The notes: generated from the sequence alone by a model not told the origin. DNA of 38,163 nucleotides from Zelonia costaricensis (GCA_030849075.1 JASAOO010003300.1:1-38163); one strand, 5' to 3'; positions 27,927 to 37,639 are shown, numbered from the stretch's first letter. Numbers and translations: made by a program.

Positions 27927-28940
27927 CTGCGGGCGCTGCGTCCGTCTGCGGGCAGCAGCGGGCGTGGCGTGGGGACGATAGCGGCGGCGGTGCGGAAGGC
28001 GGCAGGTCGGTCGCTGCGCAGGTGACAGCCGTTCGCTGCCTGAGGCCGTCATCATCTCGTCGCGCTTTTCTCCTCCCCTCACCCCCCCACTCCCACCCCC
28101 CGTCTGCTCGGCTCTCCAGCTGCCCGCGGACCTCCTCGACGCCTGCAAGCGCATTTCCGACCATCCCCCCGCCCCTCCCCCGTGGTACTGTACATGGCGC
28201 TGATCGGCGCCGCGTTGTGGCTTCTGTCTGGCCGCCCGCCCCCCCCCCTCCCCCACCTGCCCATGATCCACACGCTGTTCGGCGCGATCTCCCGTCTTGT
28301 CTCCATCGCCAACCGATCGCATAGATCCTCTCATACAGTCAAGCCCCCCCTTCACCCAACGCACCCACGCGCAACTCACACACTCGGGCTGACGCACTGC
28401 GTGATGCACTTCTCTTTGTTATCGTTCGAGTTCCTCCCTCGCATCGGCAGCGCCCCAGCTCTTGCGAACTGCACCGCGTGGTGTTGACCGCGTCGGCGAC
28501 GTGTGGCTGGTTGCAGTCTCACGCGGGGGAGCGGTGCGTACACCGAGTCTAACACACACACACACAACAGTGCGTAGGTCACGGTGGGTTTTGAAAACGA
28601 AAGGTTGGCCACTGCTTGGGTGCCCGCAACCCGGCAGACGTCTTCAGCACCAGTCTTACTGCACACGCGTGCCGGCACTTTCCCTTCACGCGCTTGACGC
28701 CGGCTGCACACAAGACGATGTTGTGCGCTCAAGCACGCCGTGTTGCGACTGTCGCTGTCCGACGTGCTGGTCGCTTCTCGCTTTCTCGACAGCTGCCGGG
28801 CACCGCTGCATCGGCGCTTGTCTCTCCGAACTCTCTTGCCCCCCAGCCTGTCACTGTCCTCATCCCTCTCCATCACTGTCTCTCCATGATGAACTTGATT
28901 TTCCTTTACCTCCTCTTGCACACACTACTACACCTTCGCC

Positions 28941-28967
28941 AACACACACACACACACACACACACAT
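28941..28967. repeat. (CA)n microsatellite
   Basis: An uninterrupted AC/CA repeat of about 27 bases upstream of the splice-acceptor region of the next gene. Confidence 0.9.
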
Positions 28968-29160
28968 CAACGCAATTCATCCATTCGTAGACACTGCACC
29001 TGTGAACGCCGCTACCTTGCCTCGCTCCTACCTCTTCCTCGCTCACCGTTTGGCGTTTACGTGCACCTCGTCCCCCCCCCGTCTCCCTCCTGCCCCCCTC
29101 CCTCCCCCTGAAGGACGCTGACACTTCAACTTCCATTTTTGCCGGCCCCGCCGCACAGAC

Positions 29161-29189
29161 CCTCCCCGTTCTCTCCTCCCACTCTACAG
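29161..29189 (+). promoter_or_regulatory. Probable polypyrimidine tract and trans-splice acceptor
   Basis: A C/T tract ends in CTACAG with AG at 29188-29189. No ATG occurs before 29334, so the leader is 144 bases. An AG at 29157-29158 is an alternative. Confidence 0.5.
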
Positions 29190-29333
29190 ATCCCGAGCTC
29201 CCCAACCCTAGCAAGCCAAACGCGTGCTGTGTTGCGTGTACACGTGCCGCCGCCGCGTCTGCGCCAGCCTCGCCATCACCTTCACTCCAGGCCCCCCCCC
29301 CCACCGCGGGTTTCACGCCACCACCACCACACG

Positions 29334-31100
29334 ATGTTCCGCTGTCACGGCGTGGCTGCCCGCATGCAGACCAGCGGCAGCGTGCGGTGCATCAGCGCAG
29401 CCGCCACCGCCGCAGCTCTGCTGCCGACGCGGCCGCTGCTGCTGCCGGGTAGACGCACGCTGGTCGCACGGGCACCACCGCCGCCATCCGAGTTCCACGA
29501 CGCTGCAGGCAGCACGGGGGGCGAAGCTGCCGACCACTGGCCGCACCACACACACCCCGCGCCGCCCCCGCGCCACCCGCGTTCGCAGCGGGGGCAGGAA
29601 GCCGACTGCAACCGCGAGAGCGCTGCGCCGTACCCAGTCTCGGTGATACCTGGCGACACCGTCGCGCAGCACGCCACTGCCGCCTTTCGGGCACTGTGCG
29701 GGCAGCCACACGCGTCGCCCGCGAGCGGTGCCACCGCAGCGGGGGGAGCCGTCCCTGCCTCCGCCGCGCCGCCACGCGAGTCCGCCGGGGAAGAGGAGGT
29801 GGTGGAGAACCGGCACGTGTACGCCGACGACGCCGTGCAGGAGGAGGTGGGCGAGGCAGACCCAGTCGCGTCCCCGGCAAGCCCCACATCTGCTGATGCT
29901 CCGCCGGCGGACCTCCCTCATGCGCGCAGGGCACCGCAGGAGAACGCGGCGGCGGCGTCGCGGCCCGTTACCCTCTACGGCTCGCTCTACGGGGAGGCGA
30001 TGGCCGCGCAGCTCAGCGAGGCGGCGGCGCGGCTCGGCTTTACTTCGCCGTTCTGGAGCTCGCGCAGTGCGTTCGAGGCCCTTGCGGCTACTGTGACGGT
30101 CCCCGACGAGGAGGGCGTTGTTCTCTCTGTGAACCTCACCTCACCGATGCGTGTCTTCAACCTTGAGCAGACCACGCTGGCGCCGCAGTACCGCGGGGCC
30201 CCGATGTCAGAGGTGACGGCGGAGCTGCGACGGCGCCGCCGCGGCAGCCGTGGTGCGGACAGGTGGCAGAGCGACCGCTCCGAGCAGGTGCTGAGCCTAT
30301 GCGGCTCCGTCATTGGCAGGAGCCGTGCGCACCTCATCGCTGCGTCGCCTCACTTCGCGCGTCTGCAGGCGTCAAGCCCCCGATGGGCGTCCACCCACGA
30401 GCTCACCATTGTCGGCGCGGCTATCAAGCCGGCGGAGCTGGACAGCTTCGTCGAAGTGCCCCTGTACCGAGGCCGTTACCACGCGGATCCGCAAGCTGTG
30501 GACCACGACGGTGCGGAGGCGAAGGAGAAAGACTGGATTCGCATGTACAACGTGTCGCAGCTCGAGGACCAGCCGCGGTTTGGGTGGCTCGACACGGCCC
30601 AGCATGACGTGGCGCGATGCTACGGGTCCCGTGGAACCCGCTACTCCGCCCCCACGACGTGGCTCATGTGGGAGTACTGCACGCGGCATCACTTCCCCGT
30701 CATCGGGGTGCCCCTCATCGTCTTCCTGACGGCCGAGAAGGTGGCCATGCTGGGCGGCGACATCGTGAATTCTAAGCGCTACCCGTACATGGCGGCAGAG
30801 CGGGCCGCGGCGGGAGGAGCGCTTCCGTCCACCGGGGACGATGGCACGGCTGGTCAGGGAGGTGCACAGACGGGCCGCGGCGCCGTGCCCGTGCCGACGG
30901 GCGCTGCCCCCTCGTCACGTGCCTTGGGCGTCGGCAACACCGACTGCGGAGAAGGGGTCGTGCCGCCGCCGTTCGCGATGGTGATGGGCGATGAGGTGGT
31001 GACGCTGTACAACTCCCTGCAGACGAACATCGCCGACGCCATTCACCGCCGCGTCGACGACTTACGGCCGCGGTACGCGAAGTGGGTGTTTGAGAAGTAG
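29334..31100 (+). CDS. Putative mitochondrial protein of unknown function
   Basis: A 588-residue protein that I do not recognise. The first 45 residues are rich in Arg, Ala and Ser with no acidic residue, and end in GRRTLVAR, which resembles a mitochondrial presequence with a processing-type arginine. Residues 50-205 are low-complexity. The ordered part is about 206-490 and 545-588. It contains PVTLYGSLYGEAMAAQL, GFTSPFWSSRSAFEALAAT, LSVNLTSPMRVFNL, ELDSFVEVPLYRGRY, DWIRMYNVSQLEDQPRFGWL, TTWLMWEYCTRHHFPVIGVP and the end RPRYAKWVFEK. Many Trp/Tyr residues suggest a compact globular domain; it may be kinetoplastid-specific. An Ala/Gly insert lies at about 490-545. The frame is open upstream from a TTG at 29139; ATG 29334 is the first in the predicted transcript and begins the presequence. 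Confidence 0.82.
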   Translation: MFRCHGVAARMQTSGSVRCISAAATAAALLPTRPLLLPGRRTLVARAPPPPSEFHDAAGSTGGEAADHWPHHTHPAPPPRHPRSQRGQEADCNRESAAPYPVSVIPGDTVAQHATAAFRALCGQPHASPASGATAAGGAVPASAAPPRESAGEEEVVENRHVYADDAVQEEVGEADPVASPASPTSADAPPADLPHARRAPQENAAAASRPVTLYGSLYGEAMAAQLSEAAARLGFTSPFWSSRSAFEALAATVTVPDEEGVVLSVNLTSPMRVFNLEQTTLAPQYRGAPMSEVTAELRRRRRGSRGADRWQSDRSEQVLSLCGSVIGRSRAHLIAASPHFARLQASSPRWASTHELTIVGAAIKPAELDSFVEVPLYRGRYHADPQAVDHDGAEAKEKDWIRMYNVSQLEDQPRFGWLDTAQHDVARCYGSRGTRYSAPTTWLMWEYCTRHHFPVIGVPLIVFLTAEKVAMLGGDIVNSKRYPYMAAERAAAGGALPSTGDDGTAGQGGAQTGRGAVPVPTGAAPSSRALGVGNTDCGEGVVPPPFAMVMGDEVVTLYNSLQTNIADAIHRRVDDLRPRYAKWVFEK

Positions 31101-31210
31101 GCGGCATGGACCCGTACCGCCAGCGCGTGTGTGCCCCCCCCCTCCGGTGCTGCGTCCTTCTTTTCTCTTTGTTTTCATAGACGAACAGATAGCCGTGCGT
31201 GACGTGCTGC

Positions 31211-31348
31211 GCGTGCGTGTGTGTGTGTGTGTGTGTGTGTCTGTGCGACAAGCCGCGCCACGATTCCTCAGATCTTTTTTCGTGTACACGTGCGTGTGCG
31301 TCTGTGTACGTGTATGTTTGTGTGTCTGTGTGTGTGTGTGTGTGTGTA
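31211..31348. repeat. TG-rich repeat cluster
   Basis: A clean (TG)n run at about 31217-31241 and a second at about 31319-31348, with degenerate TG between, on the coding strand about 110 bases after a stop codon. Confidence 0.85.
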
Positions 31349-31534
31349 TCTGCCCCATTTTTGCGCCTCTCTCCTCTACTCTCTCCCGTGTCTGCCCTCT
31401 TCCCCACCTCCCTCCCCTGCTCCTGCCCTGTCCACGGTGCGCACTCCGCCGCGATCCCCGCGGTAGAAGGCCGGTGCTACACGCCGTGCAGGACCTGGCG
31501 AATGGGAAGGTCAGATAGCAGAAGGCGGTGGATG

Positions 31535-31567
31535 GACACACACGCACACACACACACACACACGCAC
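31535..31567. repeat. (CA)n microsatellite
   Basis: A CA repeat with single CG interruptions, complementary to the TG cluster about 190 bases upstream. Confidence 0.9.
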
Positions 31568-32380
31568 GCTCTGCTCTGCTCAACTCTGCTGCGCCTCTCT
31601 TGGCGTTTCCTCTTCGTTGTTGTTTCGCTCTTTATGAAACAGAAGGCACGCCCCATCCGCGCCCCTCCCCCCTCCCTCCCCCCATCACGGACGCGTGGTC
31701 AGAATCTCAGAACGACAATGCACCAACAACAGCACACCAACATGCTCGAGCAACGGCGGCGTGCACCGTTAACGGGGTCGAGCCGACAGCACCGACGGCC
31801 TTTGCGCTACGGTGCGTGGCGCAGTGCGCACTGCGGCTCTCGTGGCCGATGGCGCGTCTTCTTTCCACCGTGAAGGAATAGGCGCGATGAGCTGTAGGAA
31901 GGCGCAAAGGGGACGTGAGCGGCGCGCGCTGGCGCGGTGATGATAAGATCAGGAGCTCTTTCTCCTGGTACACGCATGTACGCTGCTGCTCGCCTGAGGC
32001 GGCACTTCGGCTCCAGTCGCGGGGTGCACTTCAAAAACGCTTTGTCCACTCCAACGTCCCGTCGTGCAGCACCTCCGCTGCTTCATGCGTGCTCCGCTGC
32101 CGCCTCTACCTCTGCCTTCCCTCCCTCCTCGTCCTTCTCCGTCTCGAGCCTTCGACTGAACGTGCAGCGGCGCGGCGGCAGCTTCACGTTTCTCGCCACA
32201 AACGGCGCGCTGGACAGGCGGCACACAGAGCGGAGTCCTTTCCCCCTTCCCCCCTCCCTTTTCCGCACATTCGACCTGACAGGCCGTCTTCTAGGCCATC
32301 GCATCTCTTGCACTCCAAGATCCACACACTCAAACACACATCCATACAAACGCATACACGCACCACCGTCTGCATAGATA

Positions 32381-32487
32381 CTCCCGCCACTGCTCTTTCT
32401 TGTTTTCCCGACGGGCCTCCGGCGAGCGCGAGACGTGCCAGTCCTCGTCCACCTCCCCTTCCCCCCTGCGTCCACCGCACGCGATAG
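32381..32487 (+). promoter_or_regulatory. Candidate polypyrimidine tracts and trans-splice acceptors for the coiled-coil gene
   Basis: Pyrimidine tracts at 32381-32409 and 32442-32466 are followed by AG at 32425-32426 and 32486-32487. No ATG lies between either AG and 32660. A further C/T-rich stretch just before the ATG has no AG after it, so it is part of the leader. Confidence 0.35.
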
Positions 32488-32659
32488 ACACACCGCGGAC
32501 TAGAGCTCCGAGTACGAGAGCGCATCGAGCGGAGAACAACAGCAGCAGGAGGGGCTGCGCTCTTAGTTAACCCGCCTCCACATCCACTCGCGTCAACACG
32601 CATCTTCTCTCTCCATCCCCCCCTTCCTTTCCCCTCCACGCCCTGCGGCGTCACTCTCC

Positions 32660-34567
32660 ATGGCAAGCCTCCACGCAGGGGGCGTTGTGGCGCACGACTC
32701 GCCCGACGCCGAGGCCGCCCCCGCTGGCGTGGTCTCCTCCCCGCTTATGCCCACCCCCTCCACCGCCGCCGCACCGCAGCCCACTACGATGGCGGCCCTG
32801 CAGACGGAGCTACGGCAGCTGCGCGAGCGCCTGCGCGTCAGCGACGAGTGGAACATTCGGTTGCAGCATCAGATTCAGGACCTGCTCCAGTTGCCGCACA
32901 ACGCCGCGCAGGACATGCGGCAGCGCATGCAGGACCCCGACATCGCCATCCCCCTGCTGCAGTGCTACGACGCCGTGATCCAGGAGAAGACGGAGGAGGC
33001 GGAGCGACTCAAGGCCGACAACGTGGCGCTGCAGTCACGGCTGGAGACTTTTCAGAGGGATCAGCTCGACGTCTCCAACGCCGTGCGCATGGCCGAGGAG
33101 CTGGCGAAGAGCGTGCAGGGAAAGGCCTCGGCCGAGGTGCAGCGGTACGTGGACGCCGTGCGTGAGCTGCAGGAGGAGCTGGTCCGCGTGCGGCTGGAGA
33201 TCACCCGCGCGCTCGACGCGGAGAACGCGGCTCGGCAGGACGGACTGCGTGCCGCCGAGCGTGCCGCCGCGGCGGAGAAGGCGCTGGACGTGGCCAAGGG
33301 GGCCGCAGCGCAGGCCGAGGCCGCCCGCGACGCCGCCGTGCGACAAGTCAAGCAGTTCGAGCAACAATTGGGCGAGGAGCAGCCGGGCGTTGTGGTGCAG
33401 AAGGTCCAGGTGCAGCTGCTGACGCAGGAGAACGCGGACAAGGCGCAGGAACTGGAGCGGCTGCGGTCTAAAATGGCACAGGCACTGCGACAGGCCAGCG
33501 ATAACCACGCCGCCCACCTCCGCATCGTCGAGGAGCGCCACCGCATGGTCATCGACGACCTGCGCAGCGTCAACCGCACACAAGAGCTTGAGATGTTGAA
33601 GCTTCGCGCGCAGCTCGCTCGGTGGGATCCGACAGGCATCTCGAGCGGGCGCGGCATCAACGGGAGTGGCGGCCTCTCCTCCCCCTCCGCGTCGTCCTCG
33701 CTGCGACTCGCGAGCACGGCCGAGCTGATCGACGCGCAGACGCGGCAGGCGCGGGAGATGGAGCTGAAGCGGCTCTACGGCGAGGTGGCGGCCCTGCAGC
33801 TGCAGCGCGACGATGCGGTGCGGCAGTACGAGCAGCTCACGTCTCGACTGCAGCGGGACCGGGATCAGCAGCTGCAGGAGCTCCAGCGACAAGTGCAGAG
33901 CGCGCAGCGGGGCTCGGGCGAGGCTCGCAGCCGCTGCGACGAGTTGGAGGAGACTCGCGTCGCACAGGACGCCGCGCTGCGCCAAACCCGTGAGGCGCTG
34001 CGGCAGGCGCAGCAGGAATTGCAGCAGCAGCGTCTGAGCCTCGACACGAGTTCTCGCAAGGCCTCGGCGATGCAGCAGCAACTGGCTGAGGCGCAGGAGC
34101 GTGTGGCAGCGCTGCAGGAGGAGCGGCAGCGCGCGGTGCGACAGGCGCAGGAGCAGGCCAGCCAGCTGGAGGCGAGTGTGACGAGGACGGTCCAAGAGGT
34201 GCAGGACGCCAAAGAGCGTGCCTACGCCGAGGTGGCAGACCTCCAGCGTCGACTTGAGCAGCTGCGCCAGCAGCACGCGCGGACGCAAGAGGCGCTGCGG
34301 GAGGGCGAGGCTGCGCTGTCCCGCAAGGAGCGGGAGCGCGGCATCCTGGAGGCGCAGCTGCGGCGGCTGGAAGAGGGCCTCGACGCCCACAAGCGGCAAA
34401 TCACAGCGTCAGAGCAGCGCGTGCAGCAGCTGGAACAGCAGCTGGCCGAGACACGGCAGATGCAGCGTGGCAGCAGCCTCGCCCTCGAGCAGGCCAAGCT
34501 GCAGAACGCGCAGCTTACGCGGTTGCGGGATCAGCTGGCGGAGATGCTCCAGGCTCGGTCCCTGTGA
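32660..34567 (+). CDS. Long coiled-coil protein
   Basis: A 635-residue protein dominated by heptad repeats. Residues 1-45 are Ala/Pro-rich. A coiled coil then runs from about 46 to 325, with a possible break at DLLQLPHNAAQ (about 73-83). A Gly/Ser hinge (about 328-350) follows, and a second, Gln/Glu/Arg-rich coiled coil runs to the end. The region around 75-115 (DPDIAIPLLQCYDAVIQEKT) looks less repetitive and may be the family-specific part. No membrane segment or signal peptide is seen. Such proteins in trypanosomatids are often basal-body, flagellar or Golgi scaffolds, but nothing here decides between these. The ATG at 32660 (context CTCCATGG) is the first in the predicted transcript. Confidence 0.88.
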   Translation: MASLHAGGVVAHDSPDAEAAPAGVVSSPLMPTPSTAAAPQPTTMAALQTELRQLRERLRVSDEWNIRLQHQIQDLLQLPHNAAQDMRQRMQDPDIAIPLLQCYDAVIQEKTEEAERLKADNVALQSRLETFQRDQLDVSNAVRMAEELAKSVQGKASAEVQRYVDAVRELQEELVRVRLEITRALDAENAARQDGLRAAERAAAAEKALDVAKGAAAQAEAARDAAVRQVKQFEQQLGEEQPGVVVQKVQVQLLTQENADKAQELERLRSKMAQALRQASDNHAAHLRIVEERHRMVIDDLRSVNRTQELEMLKLRAQLARWDPTGISSGRGINGSGGLSSPSASSSLRLASTAELIDAQTRQAREMELKRLYGEVAALQLQRDDAVRQYEQLTSRLQRDRDQQLQELQRQVQSAQRGSGEARSRCDELEETRVAQDAALRQTREALRQAQQELQQQRLSLDTSSRKASAMQQQLAEAQERVAALQEERQRAVRQAQEQASQLEASVTRTVQEVQDAKERAYAEVADLQRRLEQLRQQHARTQEALREGEAALSRKERERGILEAQLRRLEEGLDAHKRQITASEQRVQQLEQQLAETRQMQRGSSLALEQAKLQNAQLTRLRDQLAEMLQARSL

Positions 34568-34581
34568 ACGTACAAGGTCCA

Positions 34582-34607
34582 GGGGGCAAGGGGGGGGGGA
34601 AAGAGGG
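34582..34607 (+). other. G-runs after the coiled-coil stop codon
   Basis: G5 at 34582-34586 and G10 at 34590-34599, followed by a GGG, begin 15 bases after the stop codon on the coding strand. Confidence 0.6.
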
Positions 34608-35379
34608 CTCGCCCCTGCGCCACTGCGGTGCGCAGCGCTGGCATCGGCACCGCCGCGCTCTCCCCCCCGCCTATCGCCCGCCGCCACCAATCTTCCTTTG
34701 CAGGTTGCCTTTGTACGGTGTCTCACTCCTGGCACCGCGCGCGGCGGCGCGACGACGCGACGACGGCTGCCGCAGGATGGACTGGAATCGCGTCAGCGCT
34801 GCATGCTCGTTTCTATATGAGACTTCAACAGCCGAGGCGCACCTGCGCGGCTGAACGCGGAGCGGGAGAGAGAGAGTGGATGGGGCGGGGGGAGGAGGAG
34901 GAGCCCTCCGTCTTCTTCCCCCTTCTTCCCTTCTGGGCACTCCTTACGGTCGCCTTGCAGGCCCCCCCCCCCCCCGCCACGCTTCCTTTCCTTCCCTCCG
35001 CCCTAGCTCTCCAACCCAGATGAGTCCTAGATGCACCCCACCTGGCCTTCACTCCAAGGTGCGGTGGTGGAGTGGGAGGACAGGGGAGGTGCAGGCGTAC
35101 TACACGCCTTCTCCCCCCCTTTTCTCGAACAAAAGCTGCTGATGCCCCCCCCGCATGTGACGCGGATCGGCGCGCCTTCTTGCACAGGACTTCTCCTCCT
35201 CTCTCCCTGTTCCCCCATTTCCCGGTTATCCTGCGCCGTCAACCCCCCCCCCTCACCATCATCGTCATGGCAGCGTCGAGCACTGCGCGAGTACCCGTGC
35301 GCGCACCAGAAGTGGCCGCGTAGCTTGAAGCGGTGCGTGCTGAAGTGGGTGACAGGTGAGGGTCGGCTTGCCAGAGCCT

Positions 35380-35438
35380 GCCTCCCCCCCCTCCTCCTCC
35401 TCCACAACCACCATCACATCCCCCACCCCACCGCCCAG
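35380..35438 (+). promoter_or_regulatory. Probable polypyrimidine tract and trans-splice acceptor for the RING gene
   Basis: A C/T-rich tract over 50 bases long with CCTCCTCCTCC ends at AG 35437-35438. The leader would be 55 bases, with no ATG before 35494. Confidence 0.5.
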
Positions 35439-35493
35439 CTCCCCTCCCCTCCTCCCGCCGAGGACGTGATCGATACTTTGACTCCGCTGTAAA

Positions 35494-36054
35494 ATGCGCA
35501 GTCCCGCCTCGGCCTCCCCCGCTGTGCCGTCACTGGCCACCTCCAGCGCGGTGGCAGCCGCGACGTCCAGCTCCGGGGTCTCGCGTGCGCCGTGCTGCAT
35601 CACAGCGCAGCAGTGGGACACCGTGGCGGTGTGGTCGTGGGACGTCCAGACACGCGTCTGCGCCATCTGCAAAAACAACTTAGCGGACCACTGCATCAAC
35701 TGCCTCGCCAAGGCACCGTCCACCTCCCCCAGCGCAGCCGCGAACTCGCAGTCCGCTGTGGGCAAGAACTCGACCACCGGCGGTACGGGAGGGGCGGCGG
35801 GTCCCCAAACGACGGCGCCGCCGCTATCCGTGGCACCCGCCGCCGCGGTGTCTGCTGGTGGAGTTTCCCATACTCGGCCCACCAGCACCACACCCGCCAC
35901 ACTCGCCGACCTCTCCGAGAAGTGCTGCGTGGCGTGGGGCACGTGTGGACACGTTTTTCACTATCACTGTGTCTCGCGCTGGCTGCAGATGCGGTCCATG
36001 TGCCCCGTGTGCGGGCGGCAGTGGCAGCTGCACAAGATCACGTCGAACGAGTAG
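35494..36054 (+). CDS. RBX1/ROC1-like RING-H2 protein with an internal insert
   Basis: A 186-residue protein matching the RING subunit of cullin-RING ubiquitin ligases, which recruits the ubiquitin-charged E2. VAVWSWDVQTRVCAICKNNL (44-62), AWGTCGHVFHYHCVSRWL (147-164) and CPVCGRQWQLHKI (170-182) follow RBX1 nearly residue for residue. Predicted zinc ligands are C56, C59, C67, C70, C144, C151, H153, H156, H158, C159, C170 and C173. RBX1 has Asp at the last position; the Cys here is as in RBX2 and APC11. Between C70 and C144 are 73 residues where RBX1 has 11; the extra 60 or so are Ser/Thr/Ala/Gly-rich and in frame. The tryptophan-containing N-terminal strand that inserts into cullin is present. 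RBX1-like is the best call, with APC11 less likely because the WD motif is kept. Confidence 0.88.
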   Translation: MRSPASASPAVPSLATSSAVAAATSSSGVSRAPCCITAQQWDTVAVWSWDVQTRVCAICKNNLADHCINCLAKAPSTSPSAAANSQSAVGKNSTTGGTGGAAGPQTTAPPLSVAPAAAVSAGGVSHTRPTSTTPATLADLSEKCCVAWGTCGHVFHYHCVSRWLQMRSMCPVCGRQWQLHKITSNE

Positions 36055-36164
36055 GACGGGGGGGGCTTCACATACAGTTCGGGACTGCTTTGCCTTTGTG
36101 CTCCCCCTCCTCCTTCCTTCCCCGCTTCAGCGCCTGTGTTGCGGCTCCGTGGATGGTGCGCAGG

Positions 36165-36184
36165 GTGTGCGTGTGTGTGTGTGT
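36165..36184. repeat. (TG)n microsatellite
   Basis: A TG repeat of about 20 bases roughly 110 bases after the RING stop codon. Confidence 0.85.
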
Positions 36185-36595
36185 CAGGGACGCCCAGTAG
36201 TATCGCCGTGCTAGTGCCAATAGCAGCGGCGCCTTCTCCCTCCCTCCCCCCGTCTGGCACTGCGTGTCGCCGCAGCCCCGTGGAGCCGGCTGCGCACACG
36301 AGGTGGAGGAGGGAAGCGAGGCGGGGAAGGGGGGGACGCCGTCACTGAGACAGGGGCGGCTCTTTGCGTGCCGTTGACGTGCGCCGCCGATACGCGCTTC
36401 CCAGCGGAGCATGGATGCCTCCCTCCCACGCGCACGGCTGCGGCGCCGTCGCGCGGACCATCGCGGCGGTGCAGTTGCCCTCACTTCGGAGTGACGAACA
36501 CAAAGAAGTGCTACGGAGCTTCTTCTCTCGAGGGCCCCTCCCCCCCCACCACCACCACCGCATCTCTTCTCCCTTCTTGCCCGCTTCGACACGCA

Positions 36596-36628
36596 CCCAA
36601 ACACAAACACACACACACACACACACAC
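36596..36628. repeat. (CA)n microsatellite
   Basis: A CA repeat of about 33 bases with one A insertion, downstream of and complementary to the TG tract at 36165. Confidence 0.9.
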
Positions 36629-37639
36629 TCACGCGTCAGCGCGACCGAACAGCGAACTGCGAAAGAAAACAAAAAGCAAATCCGAGTGCGCACCGGTGCT
36701 TCCATGCGGCCCCCCTCCCCCCTGCATTGCATGCAGCTCCCATCCTTCGACCGCACTTGCGCCTGCCTCTCTGCGTCTCGCATGGCTATCCATTGAAAGT
36801 CGCGCCGACACGTGTTGTTGTGGTGTCCAAGTGTAGACACGGACGCGTAGTGAAAGACGTGTGGGGAAGAAGAGATGTCCCTGATCAACCTGCGCTGCAA
36901 CAGTACCTCAGTAGCAGCTCAGTCCCCGCGCACACCCCACCCTCGCAGCCGCCGCCAACCTCGCCCGCGGCCGCAGCAAGCCCCGTGTACTGCCCCTCTC
37001 CCACCCTATGGCACGTCCCCGGTGCACCCCCTCGACTGCTCCTCTTCCTCCGCCTTTATCTCCCCCCCCTTCGCCGCTGCACCTCCATGGGACCTCACAA
37101 GAGCCAAAAAAGAAAACGCATTCTTAAAGCCCACCTTGACGCAAGAGACCGCCACAGCATAATCGCCCCACACACTCCTACATTTACACACNCGGGCGTG
37201 TGTGTTTGTCTTCTCGGCGACTTCTTACGAACCCCCCCCCCCCGCCCCAGCCACACCTCACCATCACACGGACGCCTCTCCAACAAACCAACGAACAAAG
37301 ACAAACTCCCCCTCTAAAAAGCACACAAGCGCCGCCGTTCATCACTTCCTTCCTTCCTTGACAGAATCGGTTTCTCGAACCCCTGTGCCGCCCCCCCTCT
37401 TCTCCACCTTGCGTGTACTCCGCCTCACTTACCCCCCTCCTCCTCCTCCTCCGTGCCCTTACCAGACCGGTGTGTGTACGTGTGTGCCCCCATTGCCGGT
37501 GGGTGCAAGAGCAGGTTTGGGTGTCGATAATTTGGCGGCTTCGCAGCACATCCTCCCCCCGCCCTCGTCCGCCATCGGCGTCTGCAGCAGCGCCTCAGGC
37601 CACACTGCCTCCTGCACGCCTCCCCCCTCTTCGTCAGCT

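Larger units (their letters stand above)
27927..29333. other. Intergenic region downstream of the AP endonuclease
   Basis: About 1.4 kb. It contains C-runs, a short CA tract at 28553-28566, a CA tract at 28941-28967, and C/T-rich tracts from 29068 on. Two short open frames (97 codons from ATG 28194; 90 codons from ATG 28720) are not supported by composition or homology that I can see. Confidence 0.6.
31101..32659. other. Intergenic region upstream of the coiled-coil gene
   Basis: About 1.6 kb. TG-rich DNA comes first (31211-31348), then a CA tract (31535-31567), and CA-rich DNA at about 32323-32360. Pyrimidine tracts lie near 31569-31634, 32381-32409 and 32442-32466. One ATG-initiated frame at 31976-32377 is considered under findings but is not called as a gene. 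Confidence 0.6.
34568..35493. other. Intergenic region upstream of the RING gene
   Basis: About 0.9 kb without a supported gene. It starts with a G-run cluster and holds several C-runs (around 34964-34976, 35144-35150 and 35240-35251) and C/T tracts. It lacks the CA/TG microsatellites of the other spacers. Confidence 0.6.

Noticed and set aside
26766..28409. 547-codon reverse-strand frame over the AP endonuclease
   Set aside because: The forward frame encodes a complete AP endonuclease with all catalytic residues; the reverse frame is Arg/Ala/His-rich shadow sequence.
28182..28990. Short hydrophobic or Arg-rich frames in the spacer after the AP endonuclease
   Set aside because: They are under 125 codons, partly made of CA-repeat translation, lack clear splice acceptors and show no recognisable domain.
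31101..32659. Possible degenerate SIDER-type retroposon in a long 3' UTR
   Set aside because: Leishmania 3' UTRs often hold such elements, but I could not see the signature sequences or an A-rich tail by eye. A profile search would be needed.
36364..37317. Open frame of about 317 codons in the spacer after the RING gene
   Set aside because: It starts with TTG, encodes runs of His and Thr from the CA repeat, includes the undetermined base, and has no domain-like segment.
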